64,000 nucleotides of DNA, taken from the NCBI RefSeq assembly GCF_965224175.1, contig NZ_OZ245041.1:3162001-3226000 (forward strand). The letters are read 5' to 3'. The stretch's first letter is position 1, and the number at the start of each line of letters is the position of its first letter. Source of the DNA: Kordia sp965224175. GTDB lineage: Bacteria; Bacteroidota; Bacteroidia; Flavobacteriales; Flavobacteriaceae. Below, piece by piece: positions 47,094-55,300 of the stretch. The notes beneath the pieces were generated by a model. The model searched no databases, had not been told where the DNA came from, and saw nothing but the letters and a program-made list of their open reading frames with translations. The position numbers and the translations under genes are program-made.

Positions 47094-47777
47094 TTAGTCC
47101 AAACTAGGTAAACTATCTTTTACATATTCGTTATAGAAAGGTAAAAGCAATTGATCATTAGCAAATTTTCCACCAAGATCAGAGCCATTTGGTGTTTTTA
47201 CTAAAAGTGTGTTCCACTTTCCTTCCACACAGATATAATATTCATCAATAGTATTTTCGCCATCATCTTGATAATCTAGACATTCTTCAATGATTTCTAT
47301 GATTCCTTTTCGTGTAGAAGCTTCAATGTCTTGCATATCTCTAATTTCCACAATGATTAGTAATTTATTTCCATTGCGGCGTGTGAAGTATTTGAACGCA
47401 TCTTTGTTTAGTTCGTTTTCTTCGGAAACACCTATATCCAAACACATTTTTACAAATTGAGACAACGAATCTTTTTCCGTTAGGTTAGACGTTAACCTCT
47501 TCATATCCTGTTTTAAGTAAGTAATTCGAAGATCATTGGCTTCTGCTGATTCTATTTTAGAGCCAACAAAATAAAAGATTATTGTAAATAGTACAATGAT
47601 TCCTAAGCAACCAAATCCGCAACCTTTTAAGCGTGTTTTGTTATTTGCAGCTTTATCATAACCGCCATCATTTCCTTTTTTTGGTGGATTTGGTGGTTTT
47701 TGCGATGAATTGTTGCTATTATTACTAGGAACGTTTCGGTTATCTTTTCCAACACCAATTAAAAAATCTTCAGCCAT
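47094..47777 (-). CDS. Hypothetical single-pass membrane protein
   Basis: A 227-residue protein. The first 50 residues are polar and Asn/Pro/Gly-rich (NNSNNSSQKPPNPPKKG). A membrane helix (CGFGCLGIIVLFTIIFYFVGSKI) runs about 53-75, and a C-terminal soluble domain ends ESLPSLD-like, with acidic patches. No family is recognised. It lies 15 bases upstream of the phosphatase gene on the same strand, so they may be co-transcribed. Function unknown. Confidence 0.65.
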   Translation of the reverse strand: MAEDFLIGVGKDNRNVPSNNSNNSSQKPPNPPKKGNDGGYDKAANNKTRLKGCGFGCLGIIVLFTIIFYFVGSKIESAEANDLRITYLKQDMKRLTSNLTEKDSLSQFVKMCLDIGVSEENELNKDAFKYFTRRNGNKLLIIVEIRDMQDIEASTRKGIIEIIEECLDYQDDGENTIDEYYICVEGKWNTLLVKTPNGSDLGGKFANDQLLLPFYNEYVKDSLPSLD

Positions 47778-47868
47778 ATACTATATATTATTTTGGTTGT
47801 AAAAAAATATGCTTCAATACATACAGTATTAAAGCATATGGTTACAATATATTAATTTTTTATCATTT

Positions 47869-49299
47869 CTATTCAATCAATGAAACACGTAATGTATTTA
47901 CCATTCCTTTGTCTGTAATAGGCATTGCTGCTAGATTGATAAGCATGTCGTCTTTTTTAACGAATCCTTTTTCTTTGGCAATTCTGTTCACGTCTTCCAC
48001 AGTATCATCTGTACTTACAAATTTGTCGTAGAAGAATGCTTTTACGCCCCAAAGTAGGTTTAATTGTGAAAGTATTCTTTTGTTTGATGTAAATACTAAA
48101 ATATGTGAATCTGGTCGCCAAGCTGATATTTGAAATGCTGTGTATCCACTATTTGTTAAGGTACAAATTGCTTTTGCTTTGATTTCATTTGCCATGTGTG
48201 ATGCGTGGTAACAAACCGATTTTGTTATGTAACGTTTGGTACGAATGTGTGGTGGCGAATGCGGCACGTTGATTAATGGTGAATCTTCAACACTTTTGAT
48301 GATTCTTGTCATTTGCTGAATTACTTGCACAGGATATTTACCAACAGAGGTTTCTCCCGATAGCATTACAGCATCTGCTCCATCCATGACAGAGTTTGCC
48401 ACATCATTTACTTCAGCTCTTGTTGGCGTTAAACTTGTAATCATTGTTTCCATCATTTGTGTTGCAATAATTACTGGTATTCTTGCTTTTTTGGCACGTA
48501 ATACCAATTGTTTTTGAATCAACGGAACTTCTTGCGCTGGTACTTCTACTCCTAAATCGCCACGTGCAACCATTAAACCATCACAGTAGGCAACAATTTT
48601 ATCAATATTTGCTACAGCTTCAGGCTTTTCAATCTTTGCAATGATTGGAATTTTATGATCAGAATGTTCGTTGATAATAGCTTGTAAGTCCATTAAATCT
48701 TGACTGTGACGTACAAACGAAAGTGCTAACCAATCAACTTCTTGTCCAATAGCAAAAATGGCATCTTTTACATCTTTCTCTGTCAATGCAGGCAATGAAA
48801 TATCTGTATTTGGAAGGTTTACTCCTTTTTTCGATTTTAAAGGTCCACCTTGAATCACCTTAGCAGTAACTTCTTGTTTTCCATCACTTTCAACAACTTC
48901 AAAAATTAATTTTCCGTCATCTAAAAGGATCCGTTCTCCAGTTTTTACATCTCTTGGGAAATTTTCATAATTCATGTACACCTTTTTTGATGTTCCTTTG
49001 AATTCTTTTCCTGTACAGAATTTAATTTGGTCTCCAGGTTCTACAATCACATCTTCTGACATAATTCCAACTCTTAGTTTTGGACCTTGTAAATCAGCTA
49101 ATATTGATGTGTTGAAACCATGTTTTTCACTCAAATCTCTAATGATAGCAATACGTTCTTTTACATCTTCATAATTGGCATGCGAAAAGTTGATGCGAAA
49201 TACATCTACTCCTTGCTCTATCATTTCTTTAATGGTTTCTCTTGATCCTGATGCGGGTCCAAGTGTAGCTACTATTTTCGTCTTTTTGCTTTTTGGCAT
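47869..49299 (-). CDS. pyk: Pyruvate kinase
   Basis: A 476-residue pyruvate kinase, the last ATP-forming step of glycolysis. Marks are KIVATLGPAS, INFSHANYED, LADLQGPKLRVG, the active-site IAKIEKPEAV, MVARGDLGVE and IIATQMMETMI. The domain order is barrel, beta domain and C-terminal regulatory domain (CTLTNSGYTAFQISAWRPD). The ATG overlaps the stop of the IPExxxVDY gene by one base (TAATG), so the two are translationally coupled, an arrangement I recall as common in Flavobacteriia. Confidence 0.97.
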   Translation of the reverse strand: MPKSKKTKIVATLGPASGSRETIKEMIEQGVDVFRINFSHANYEDVKERIAIIRDLSEKHGFNTSILADLQGPKLRVGIMSEDVIVEPGDQIKFCTGKEFKGTSKKVYMNYENFPRDVKTGERILLDDGKLIFEVVESDGKQEVTAKVIQGGPLKSKKGVNLPNTDISLPALTEKDVKDAIFAIGQEVDWLALSFVRHSQDLMDLQAIINEHSDHKIPIIAKIEKPEAVANIDKIVAYCDGLMVARGDLGVEVPAQEVPLIQKQLVLRAKKARIPVIIATQMMETMITSLTPTRAEVNDVANSVMDGADAVMLSGETSVGKYPVQVIQQMTRIIKSVEDSPLINVPHSPPHIRTKRYITKSVCYHASHMANEIKAKAICTLTNSGYTAFQISAWRPDSHILVFTSNKRILSQLNLLWGVKAFFYDKFVSTDDTVEDVNRIAKEKGFVKKDDMLINLAAMPITDKGMVNTLRVSLIE

Positions 49300-49784
49300 T
49301 ACTCAAAAATTAAATTATTCTTAGATTTTAGTTGGTTTGGGTTTAATGCGTATGCGGTAATTACTTCAGCAATAGCATTTATTTTTGACACTATAATTTT
49401 GGAAGATTTCATATAGCTTTCGCTAGATATTTTTATGAAATAATCAACTCGTTTTCGTTCGGGAATCAAATACTTGGCAACAGTTCGTTTTCCTTGTTGA
49501 TTGGAAAATAACGATCCTGCACTTGCTACTTGTTCTACTTCTTTTTTGCTCGTATTTGTTACCAAATTCCATGTAACAAAGTTTTCTTCATCATCCCATT
49601 CATAGATAGAGAAAGAAGCTTCCATATAATTATAGTCTAAGTCTTCTCGTTTTCTTGCTAGTTTTAGGTTGAGATTGGCATTCAATAGATACGCCAATCG
49701 ATAATCTTCTGTTGAACAATGAATTGCTATCAACGTGTAGTTATCTTCTTCAAAATCATCCTCAAAGAGTTTATGAACTGCCAT
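49299..49784 (-). CDS. IPExxxVDY-family protein
   Basis: A 161-residue protein named for its motif, seen here as LIPERKRVDYFIKI in the second half. The N-terminal half is LAYLLNANLNLKLARKREDLD. The family is confined to Bacteroidota and is usually encoded just before pyruvate kinase, as here, with a one-base overlap. Its role is unknown; a link to the kinase has been suggested only by this neighbourhood. The ATG at 49784 is preferred over 49802, which adds six residues. Confidence 0.9.
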   Translation of the reverse strand: MAVHKLFEDDFEEDNYTLIAIHCSTEDYRLAYLLNANLNLKLARKREDLDYNYMEASFSIYEWDDEENFVTWNLVTNTSKKEVEQVASAGSLFSNQQGKRTVAKYLIPERKRVDYFIKISSESYMKSSKIIVSKINAIAEVITAYALNPNQLKSKNNLIFE

Positions 49785-49968
49785 AAATCTTACTTTTAAC
49801 AAATGTAAATATATAATTTAATGGCTAGATTAAAGTTAATTTTCAGTAATGTTTATCAAGATTTCGCAACGAAAACGTTATAGCTGACGTATTATTTTTT
49901 AGAAATTGTAAAATACGAGAGAATTATTGTGAATTTTATGCTAAGCATGAAGGCTTACAAGAGAAAAA

Positions 49969-50703
49969 TCAGATAGGAATTTGTTTTTGAAAGGCAAAAT
50001 AAGCACGTTTTGACGCTTTTTCTTCGGCCTTCTTTTTTGAAGTTGCGCGAGCTTTTCCCACTACACGATTATCTATAAAAAGTTTTACAGCAAAATGTTT
50101 TAGTTCGTCATTTCCTGTGTCTTCATATACATCGTATTTGAAGTGTTTCTTTTCTTTTTGACACCATTCAATCAACAAACTCTTGTAACTGATCACTTTT
50201 CCTTCCAAACGTTCTATATCTACATATGGAGAAATTACTCGAAGATGAATAAATCGTTCACAGTATTTATATCCTTTATCAAGAAAAATAGCGCCAATTA
50301 AGGCTTCAAATAAGTTTCCGTGAATATTTTCTCCAAAATTATCTTTCGGAATTCGAGATTGTACTAATTCGATGAGTTTTAAATCGCGTCCGAGTTCGTT
50401 TAAGTGTTCACGACTCACAATTTTGGATCGCATTTTTGTTAAGTATCCTTCATTTCCCGAAGGAACTTCTTTAAAAAGATATGAAGAAATGACACTACTC
50501 AACATAGCATCTCCTAAAAACTCTAAGCGTTCATAGTTCACGGAGTTTCCTTTCGCATCTTTTTTATTCATAGAACGATGCGTAAAAGCTTTCTTGTATA
50601 CCTTTTTTCGTTTGGTTTTAAAGCCAAGTATATCTTCAAGTTCAACAAAAAAATTCCCGTCTTCATTGGATCGGGAATTTAATATTTTTCGAACGAAGTT
50701 CAT
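49969..50703 (-). CDS. rnc: Ribonuclease III
   Basis: A 244-residue RNase III that cleaves double-stranded RNA during rRNA and mRNA processing. The catalytic signature is NYERLEFLGDAML, with the second acidic pair in NLFEALIGAIFLDKGY. A C-terminal double-stranded-RNA-binding domain runs about 170-240 (RATSKKKAEEKASKRAYF). It is the last gene of the acpP-fabF-rnc group, starting three bases after fabF. Confidence 0.96.
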   Translation of the reverse strand: MNFVRKILNSRSNEDGNFFVELEDILGFKTKRKKVYKKAFTHRSMNKKDAKGNSVNYERLEFLGDAMLSSVISSYLFKEVPSGNEGYLTKMRSKIVSREHLNELGRDLKLIELVQSRIPKDNFGENIHGNLFEALIGAIFLDKGYKYCERFIHLRVISPYVDIERLEGKVISYKSLLIEWCQKEKKHFKYDVYEDTGNDELKHFAVKLFIDNRVVGKARATSKKKAEEKASKRAYFAFQKQIPI

Positions 50704-50706
50704 TTT

Positions 50707-51957
50707 TTAGTCTAACTTTTTAAACAATACACAAGCATTGTGTCCTCCAAATCCAAATGTGTTACTCATGGCAACTTTTATATCTCGTTTTTGAGGTTTG
50801 TTTAAGGTTAAATTTAAACTTGGATCAATATTTTCATCTACCGTAGAATGATTTATTGTTGGCGGTACAATTCCATGCTCAATGGCAAGAATAGATGCAA
50901 TAGCTTCAATAGCTCCTGCTGCTCCCAATAAATGTCCTGTCATGGACTTAGTAGAGTTTATGTTTAAGTTTTTAGCGTGTGCTCCGAATATTTCTGTAAT
51001 TGCTTTAAGCTCTGCTACATCTCCTAATGGTGTTGATGTTCCATGCGTATTGATATGATCTACATCTTCTGGTTGCATTCCTGCATTTTCAAGACAGTTT
51101 TTCATTACGGCAATTACACCAATTCCTTCTGGATGTGGTGCTGTCATGTGATATGCATCAGATGACAATCCGCCACCAATAACTTCTGCATATATTTTAG
51201 CACCTCTTGCTTTGGCATGTTCGTATTCTTCTAGAACAATGGCACCAGCTCCTTCTCCAAGTACAAATCCATCACGATTTGCATCAAATGGTCTTGAAGC
51301 ACTTTGAGGATCATCATTACGAGTTGACATGGCATGCATGGCATTAAATCCACCCATTCCAGCAATGGTAACTGCGGCTTCACTTCCTCCAGTTACAATT
51401 ACATCACAATGTCCTAATCTAATATTATTTAAAGCATCAATCATCGCATTTGCTGATGATGCACATGCAGATACCGTAGTATAATTTGGCCCCATAAATC
51501 CATATTTAATAGAAATATTTCCAGGCGCAATATCTGCAATCATCTTTGGAATAAAGAAAGGGTTGAATTTTGGAGTTCCATCACCATTGGCGAAGTTAAT
51601 TACTTCTTCTTGGAAAGTTTCCAATCCGCCAATTCCAGCGCCCCAAATAACACCTACTCTTAATTTGTTTATACTATCCATATCAAGTTTTGCATCTGCA
51701 ATAGCTTCATCGGAAGCGACCATTGCATATTGCGAAAACTTATCCATTCTCCTAGCTTCTCTACGATGGATAAAATCTGTAACTGTAAAATTCTTTACCT
51801 CACAGGCGAACTTTGTTTTAAACTTTTCCGCATCAAAATGTGTAACTGGAGCGGCACCACTTTTACCAGCGATAAGCCCATTCCAATATTCCTCTACGGT
51901 ATTTCCGATTGGGGTCAATGCTCCCAAACCTGTAACTACAACTCGCTTTAATTCCAT
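50707..51957 (-). CDS. fabF: Beta-ketoacyl-ACP synthase II
   Basis: A 416-residue condensing enzyme of fatty-acid synthesis that extends acyl-ACP with malonyl-ACP. The catalytic triad is seen as Cys in SACASSANAM, His in NTHGTSTPLGD and His in KSMTGHLLGAAGA. It sits between acpP and rnc, a conserved bacterial arrangement. Length and start are normal. Confidence 0.97.
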   Translation of the reverse strand: MELKRVVVTGLGALTPIGNTVEEYWNGLIAGKSGAAPVTHFDAEKFKTKFACEVKNFTVTDFIHRREARRMDKFSQYAMVASDEAIADAKLDMDSINKLRVGVIWGAGIGGLETFQEEVINFANGDGTPKFNPFFIPKMIADIAPGNISIKYGFMGPNYTTVSACASSANAMIDALNNIRLGHCDVIVTGGSEAAVTIAGMGGFNAMHAMSTRNDDPQSASRPFDANRDGFVLGEGAGAIVLEEYEHAKARGAKIYAEVIGGGLSSDAYHMTAPHPEGIGVIAVMKNCLENAGMQPEDVDHINTHGTSTPLGDVAELKAITEIFGAHAKNLNINSTKSMTGHLLGAAGAIEAIASILAIEHGIVPPTINHSTVDENIDPSLNLTLNKPQKRDIKVAMSNTFGFGGHNACVLFKKLD

Positions 51958-52066
51958 CTTTGATAAGTTAGTTTAAAAATTTAAGAAGAAATCTCTTTAA
52001 CAAAACATTAGAATGCAAGTTGTGCATTCTAATGTATGTTGTAAATATGAAATTTTTATTCTTTCC

Positions 52067-52303
52067 TTACTTTTTTGCTTCTTCAATGTAAGAGATAGCT
52101 TGACCAACAGTAGCAATGTTTTCTGCTTGATCATCTGGAATTTGAATATCGAATTCTTTTTCGAATTCCATAATTAATTCCACCGTGTCTAATGAATCTG
52201 CTCCTAAGTCGTTAGTGAAGCTTCCTTCTGGAACTACTTCGTTCTCATCTACACCTAATTTGTCTACGATAATCGCTTTTACTCTTGATGCAATGTCTGA
52301 CAT
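52067..52303 (-). CDS. acpP: Acyl carrier protein
   Basis: A 78-residue acyl carrier protein. The phosphopantetheine-attachment serine is in GADSLDTVELIMEFE. The protein is acidic with four helices, as usual. It carries acyl chains for fatty-acid synthesis and would serve the FabF encoded 109 bases downstream and the desaturase at 12849. A good promoter (52335-52363) precedes it. Confidence 0.97.
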   Translation of the reverse strand: MSDIASRVKAIIVDKLGVDENEVVPEGSFTNDLGADSLDTVELIMEFEKEFDIQIPDDQAENIATVGQAISYIEEAKK

Positions 52304-52334
52304 AATCTTATAGTTTTTAAAATTTAATTGTTGG

Positions 52335-52363
52335 CAAAAATAAAAAACTTTAATTTAAAACAA
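52335..52363 (-). promoter_or_regulatory. Putative promoter of acpP-fabF-rnc
   Basis: On the minus strand TTG (52363-52361) and TATTTTTG (52342-52335) are separated by 18 bases, a close match to the Bacteroidota consensus. The -7 box lies 31 bases before the acpP start codon. Confidence 0.6.
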
Positions 52364-52491
52364 CATTTTGTTTGAAAAATGTGATCTAATTTACTAAAAT
52401 TTTAGAATAAGTAATTCGCTTTTGCCTTCATTTTGTTAATAATTATTCTTTTTTTTGTCGAAACAACAGTCACTTAAATTTCATTCTTTTT

Positions 52492-53064
52492 ATGAAGCGT
52501 ATTGCAATTTTTGCTTCAGGTTCCGGAACAAATGCTGAAAATATTATTCGATATTTTCAAGAACAAAATAACGCTTCCGTTGTTCAAGTTCTGACTAACA
52601 ATCAGCATGCCAAAGTTTTAGATCGAGCTAAAACACACAAAATCAGCGCATTTAGCTTTAACAGAACTGCTCTTTATCGCAGCAATGACGTCTTACATTT
52701 GCTTCAAAGTGCCCAAATTGATTTAATTGTTCTTGCTGGTTTTCTATGGAAATTTCCAGAACATATTCTAGCTGCTTTCCCAAACAAGGTCATTAATATT
52801 CATCCTGCATTACTTCCAAAATACGGAGGTAAAGGAATGTATGGAGCACATGTGCATACTGCTGTAGTTGCAAATAAAGAAAAAGAAAGTGGTATTACGA
52901 TACATTTTGTCAATGAAAATTATGATGAAGGCGCTATTATTTTCCAAGCAAAGACAAATTTAACCGAAAAAGATACTGCCGAAAGTGTTGCAAAAAAGAT
53001 TCATGAGCTAGAATATAAGCACTTTCCAGAGGTAATAGAACGCGTATTAACTTCCAATTCCTAA
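52492..53064 (+). CDS. purN: Phosphoribosylglycinamide formyltransferase
   Basis: A 190-residue PurN, transferring a formyl group from formyl-tetrahydrofolate to GAR in purine synthesis. Seen are FASGSGTNAENII, the catalytic region KVINIHPALLPKYGG with Asn and His, and ITIHFVNENYDEGAIIFQ with the catalytic Asp. It is divergent from acpP and followed one base later by rnhA. A second purine gene, purF, lies 2.2 kb downstream. Confidence 0.95.
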   Translation: MKRIAIFASGSGTNAENIIRYFQEQNNASVVQVLTNNQHAKVLDRAKTHKISAFSFNRTALYRSNDVLHLLQSAQIDLIVLAGFLWKFPEHILAAFPNKVINIHPALLPKYGGKGMYGAHVHTAVVANKEKESGITIHFVNENYDEGAIIFQAKTNLTEKDTAESVAKKIHELEYKHFPEVIERVLTSNS

Positions 53065-53065
53065 G

Positions 53066-53542
53066 ATGATAGACGTACATATTTATACCGACGGTTCCTC
53101 TAGAGGAAATCCCGGTCCTGGTGGTTATGGAATTGTTATGGAATGGGTTGGAAAGCCTTATAAGAAAGAATTTTCTGAAGGGTATCGTAAAACAACCAAC
53201 AATCGCATGGAATTGTTAGCCGTTATTGTTGCGCTAGAAAAGTTAAAATTTATGCATACCGAAGTAAAAGTATTTACTGATTCTAAGTATGTTGTCGATT
53301 CTGTAGAGAAAAAATGGGTCTTTGGCTGGGAAAAGAAAGGGTTTTCAGGGAAGAAAAATAGTGACTTATGGATGCGTTTTTTAAAAATTTATAGAAAACA
53401 TATTGTATATTTTCAGTGGATTAAAGGTCATAATAACCATATGCAAAACGAACGTTGTGATTTTTTAGCCGTAGAAGCATCAAAAAAAGAAAAGTTAAAA
53501 ATTGACACTTTCCACGAAAGCGAAAGCAATAAATTACTCTAA
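53066..53542 (+). CDS. rnhA: Ribonuclease HI
   Basis: A 158-residue RNase HI degrading RNA in RNA-DNA hybrids. The catalytic carboxylates are in IYTDGSSRGNPGPGGYG (D), NRMELLAVIVALE (E), VFTDSKYVVDSVE (D) and ERCDFLAVEA (D). A basic handle-like helix (WVFGWEKKGFSGKKNSDLW) is present. It starts one base after purN, so the two share a transcript. Confidence 0.95.
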   Translation: MIDVHIYTDGSSRGNPGPGGYGIVMEWVGKPYKKEFSEGYRKTTNNRMELLAVIVALEKLKFMHTEVKVFTDSKYVVDSVEKKWVFGWEKKGFSGKKNSDLWMRFLKIYRKHIVYFQWIKGHNNHMQNERCDFLAVEASKKEKLKIDTFHESESNKLL

Positions 53543-53600
53543 ATAGTTTATTTGGTATCATATTTGTATTTTTGCATGTATAATTCCCTCAAAATCAAAC

Positions 53601-54191
53601 ATGAAAATCTACATTGCTATTCTTAGCTTTTTGTTCTTTACTCCAATTTTTGCTCAAAAAGAATGGAAACTCAAGAAAGACAAAAATGACATCAAAATTT
53701 ACACAAAATCCATAGATTCTAGTAAAATAAAAGCTTATAAAGTCGAAATGACGGTAAAAAGCGTTATTGATAGCGTTAGAAATATTATTGTAGATGGCGA
53801 TCAATTACATGTATGGAATTATAAAGCTATTGATAGTAAATTGCTAGATAATCCTACTGAAGGCGAATATCTAATATGGATGGCACTCGATTTGCCTTGG
53901 CCATTACGCAATAGAGATGTTGTGATTTCACTTAAAGTAAGAAGAATAACGAAAGACGCTTTACGAATTGATATTATGGCAGCTTCCGATAAGTACGAAG
54001 AAAAAGAAGATTATTTACGAATTACGTATTTTGAAGGATATTGGCTGTTAGAACAACTCGATGATGAAGTTAAAATTATTCATCAAATGCATGGCGATCC
54101 TAGTGGAAACTTACCTAGTTGGTTTGTAAATAGCACAATTACCAGAGCTCCATATCACAACTTTTTAGCATTAAAAGAAAAGCTTCAATAG
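53601..54191 (+). CDS. Secreted START-domain protein
   Basis: A 196-residue protein with a signal peptide (AILSFLFFTPIFAQ) followed by a START-like lipid-transfer fold. Marks are WKLKKDKNDIKIYTK, a helix-loop DSVRNIIVDGDQLHVWNYKAID, MALDLPWPLRNRDVVI and the C-terminal long helix APYHNFLALKEKL. The PWPLxNRDV phrase is characteristic of bacterial START proteins. It probably binds a lipid in the periplasm. It stands between rnhA and the sugar kinase, without clear partners. Confidence 0.88.
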   Translation: MKIYIAILSFLFFTPIFAQKEWKLKKDKNDIKIYTKSIDSSKIKAYKVEMTVKSVIDSVRNIIVDGDQLHVWNYKAIDSKLLDNPTEGEYLIWMALDLPWPLRNRDVVISLKVRRITKDALRIDIMAASDKYEEKEDYLRITYFEGYWLLEQLDDEVKIIHQMHGDPSGNLPSWFVNSTITRAPYHNFLALKEKLQ

Positions 54192-54304
54192 TATATTTAC
54201 AAAGTGCTTTTAAACAAAAAGAATCACAAAACATATATCTACTTCCTGATCCTATTTTTCTTGGGAAAATTTTATGTAAGTTTGCAAAAATTTTAATTAG
54301 GAAA

Positions 54305-55231
54305 ATGAGCAAATTATTAATTGTAGGAACGGTTGCTTTTGATGCTATTGAAACACCATTTGGAAAAACAGATAAAATCTTAGGTGGCGCAGCTACATAT
54401 ATTGGATTGTCTGCTTCGAATTTTAATGTAGATTCAGCTATTGTATCGGTTGTAGGAGAAGATTTTCCTCAAGAATACTTAGATATGTTAGCTGCTAGAA
54501 ATATTGACATTTCTGGAATAGAAGTAGTAAAAGGAGGAAAAACATTCTTTTGGAGCGGAAAGTATCATAATGATATGAACTCTAGAGATACCTTAGTTAC
54601 AGAACTAAATGTATTGGCAGATTTTAATCCTGTAGTTCCTGAAAATTACAAAGATTCAGAAATTGTAATGCTAGGAAACTTACATCCTGGTGTACAAATG
54701 AGTGTCATCAACCAAATGACAACAAAACCAAAATTAATTGTATTGGATACTATGAACTTTTGGATGGATTGTGCTTGGGATGATTTATTAGCCGTTATCA
54801 AAAAAGTAGATGTAATTACAATTAATGACGAAGAGGCTCGTCAATTATCGGGCGAATATTCTTTAGTAAAAGCTGCACAAAAGATTCATGAAATGGGTCC
54901 TAAGTATGTAGTTATTAAAAAAGGAGAACACGGAGCATTAATTTTTAATGACGGAAACATATTCTTTGCACCAGCATTGCCATTAGAAGAAGTTTTTGAT
55001 CCTACTGGAGCTGGAGATACATTTGCTGGAGGATTCTCTGGATATATAGCAAAACATGAAGATATTTCGTTTGAAAGCATGAAAAATGCCATCATTTACG
55101 GTTCTAACTTAGCTTCTTTCTGTGTAGAGAAGTTTGGAACGCAACGCATGGAATCGCTCACAAGCGAAGAAATAACATCACGCCTGAAGCAGTTTAAACA
55201 GCTGACTCAGTTTGAAATAGAAGTAAACTAA
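54305..55231 (+). CDS. PfkB-family sugar/nucleoside kinase
   Basis: A 308-residue ribokinase-fold kinase. The N-terminal signature is LGGAATYIGLSAS and the catalytic base and anion hole lie in DPTGAGDTFAGGF. It phosphorylates a sugar or nucleoside; the exact substrate cannot be read from the sequence. It is followed by a strong terminator (55238-55263) and then purF, so any link with purine synthesis would be metabolic, not by shared transcript. A TAAGTTTG box at 54277-54284 could be its -7 element. Confidence 0.9.
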   Translation: MSKLLIVGTVAFDAIETPFGKTDKILGGAATYIGLSASNFNVDSAIVSVVGEDFPQEYLDMLAARNIDISGIEVVKGGKTFFWSGKYHNDMNSRDTLVTELNVLADFNPVVPENYKDSEIVMLGNLHPGVQMSVINQMTTKPKLIVLDTMNFWMDCAWDDLLAVIKKVDVITINDEEARQLSGEYSLVKAAQKIHEMGPKYVVIKKGEHGALIFNDGNIFFAPALPLEEVFDPTGAGDTFAGGFSGYIAKHEDISFESMKNAIIYGSNLASFCVEKFGTQRMESLTSEEITSRLKQFKQLTQFEIEVN

Positions 55232-55237
55232 AAAAAC

Positions 55238-55263
55238 GCGCTCGTAACTGAGCGCTTTTTTTT
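55238..55263 (+). terminator. Intrinsic terminator after PfkB-family kinase gene
   Basis: GCGCTC and GAGCGC form a perfect six-base stem around a six-base loop, followed by eight T residues. It starts seven bases after the kinase stop codon. Confidence 0.9.
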
Positions 55264-55300
55264 ATCGCAATACCCAACAACAACACAACAAACTACAACA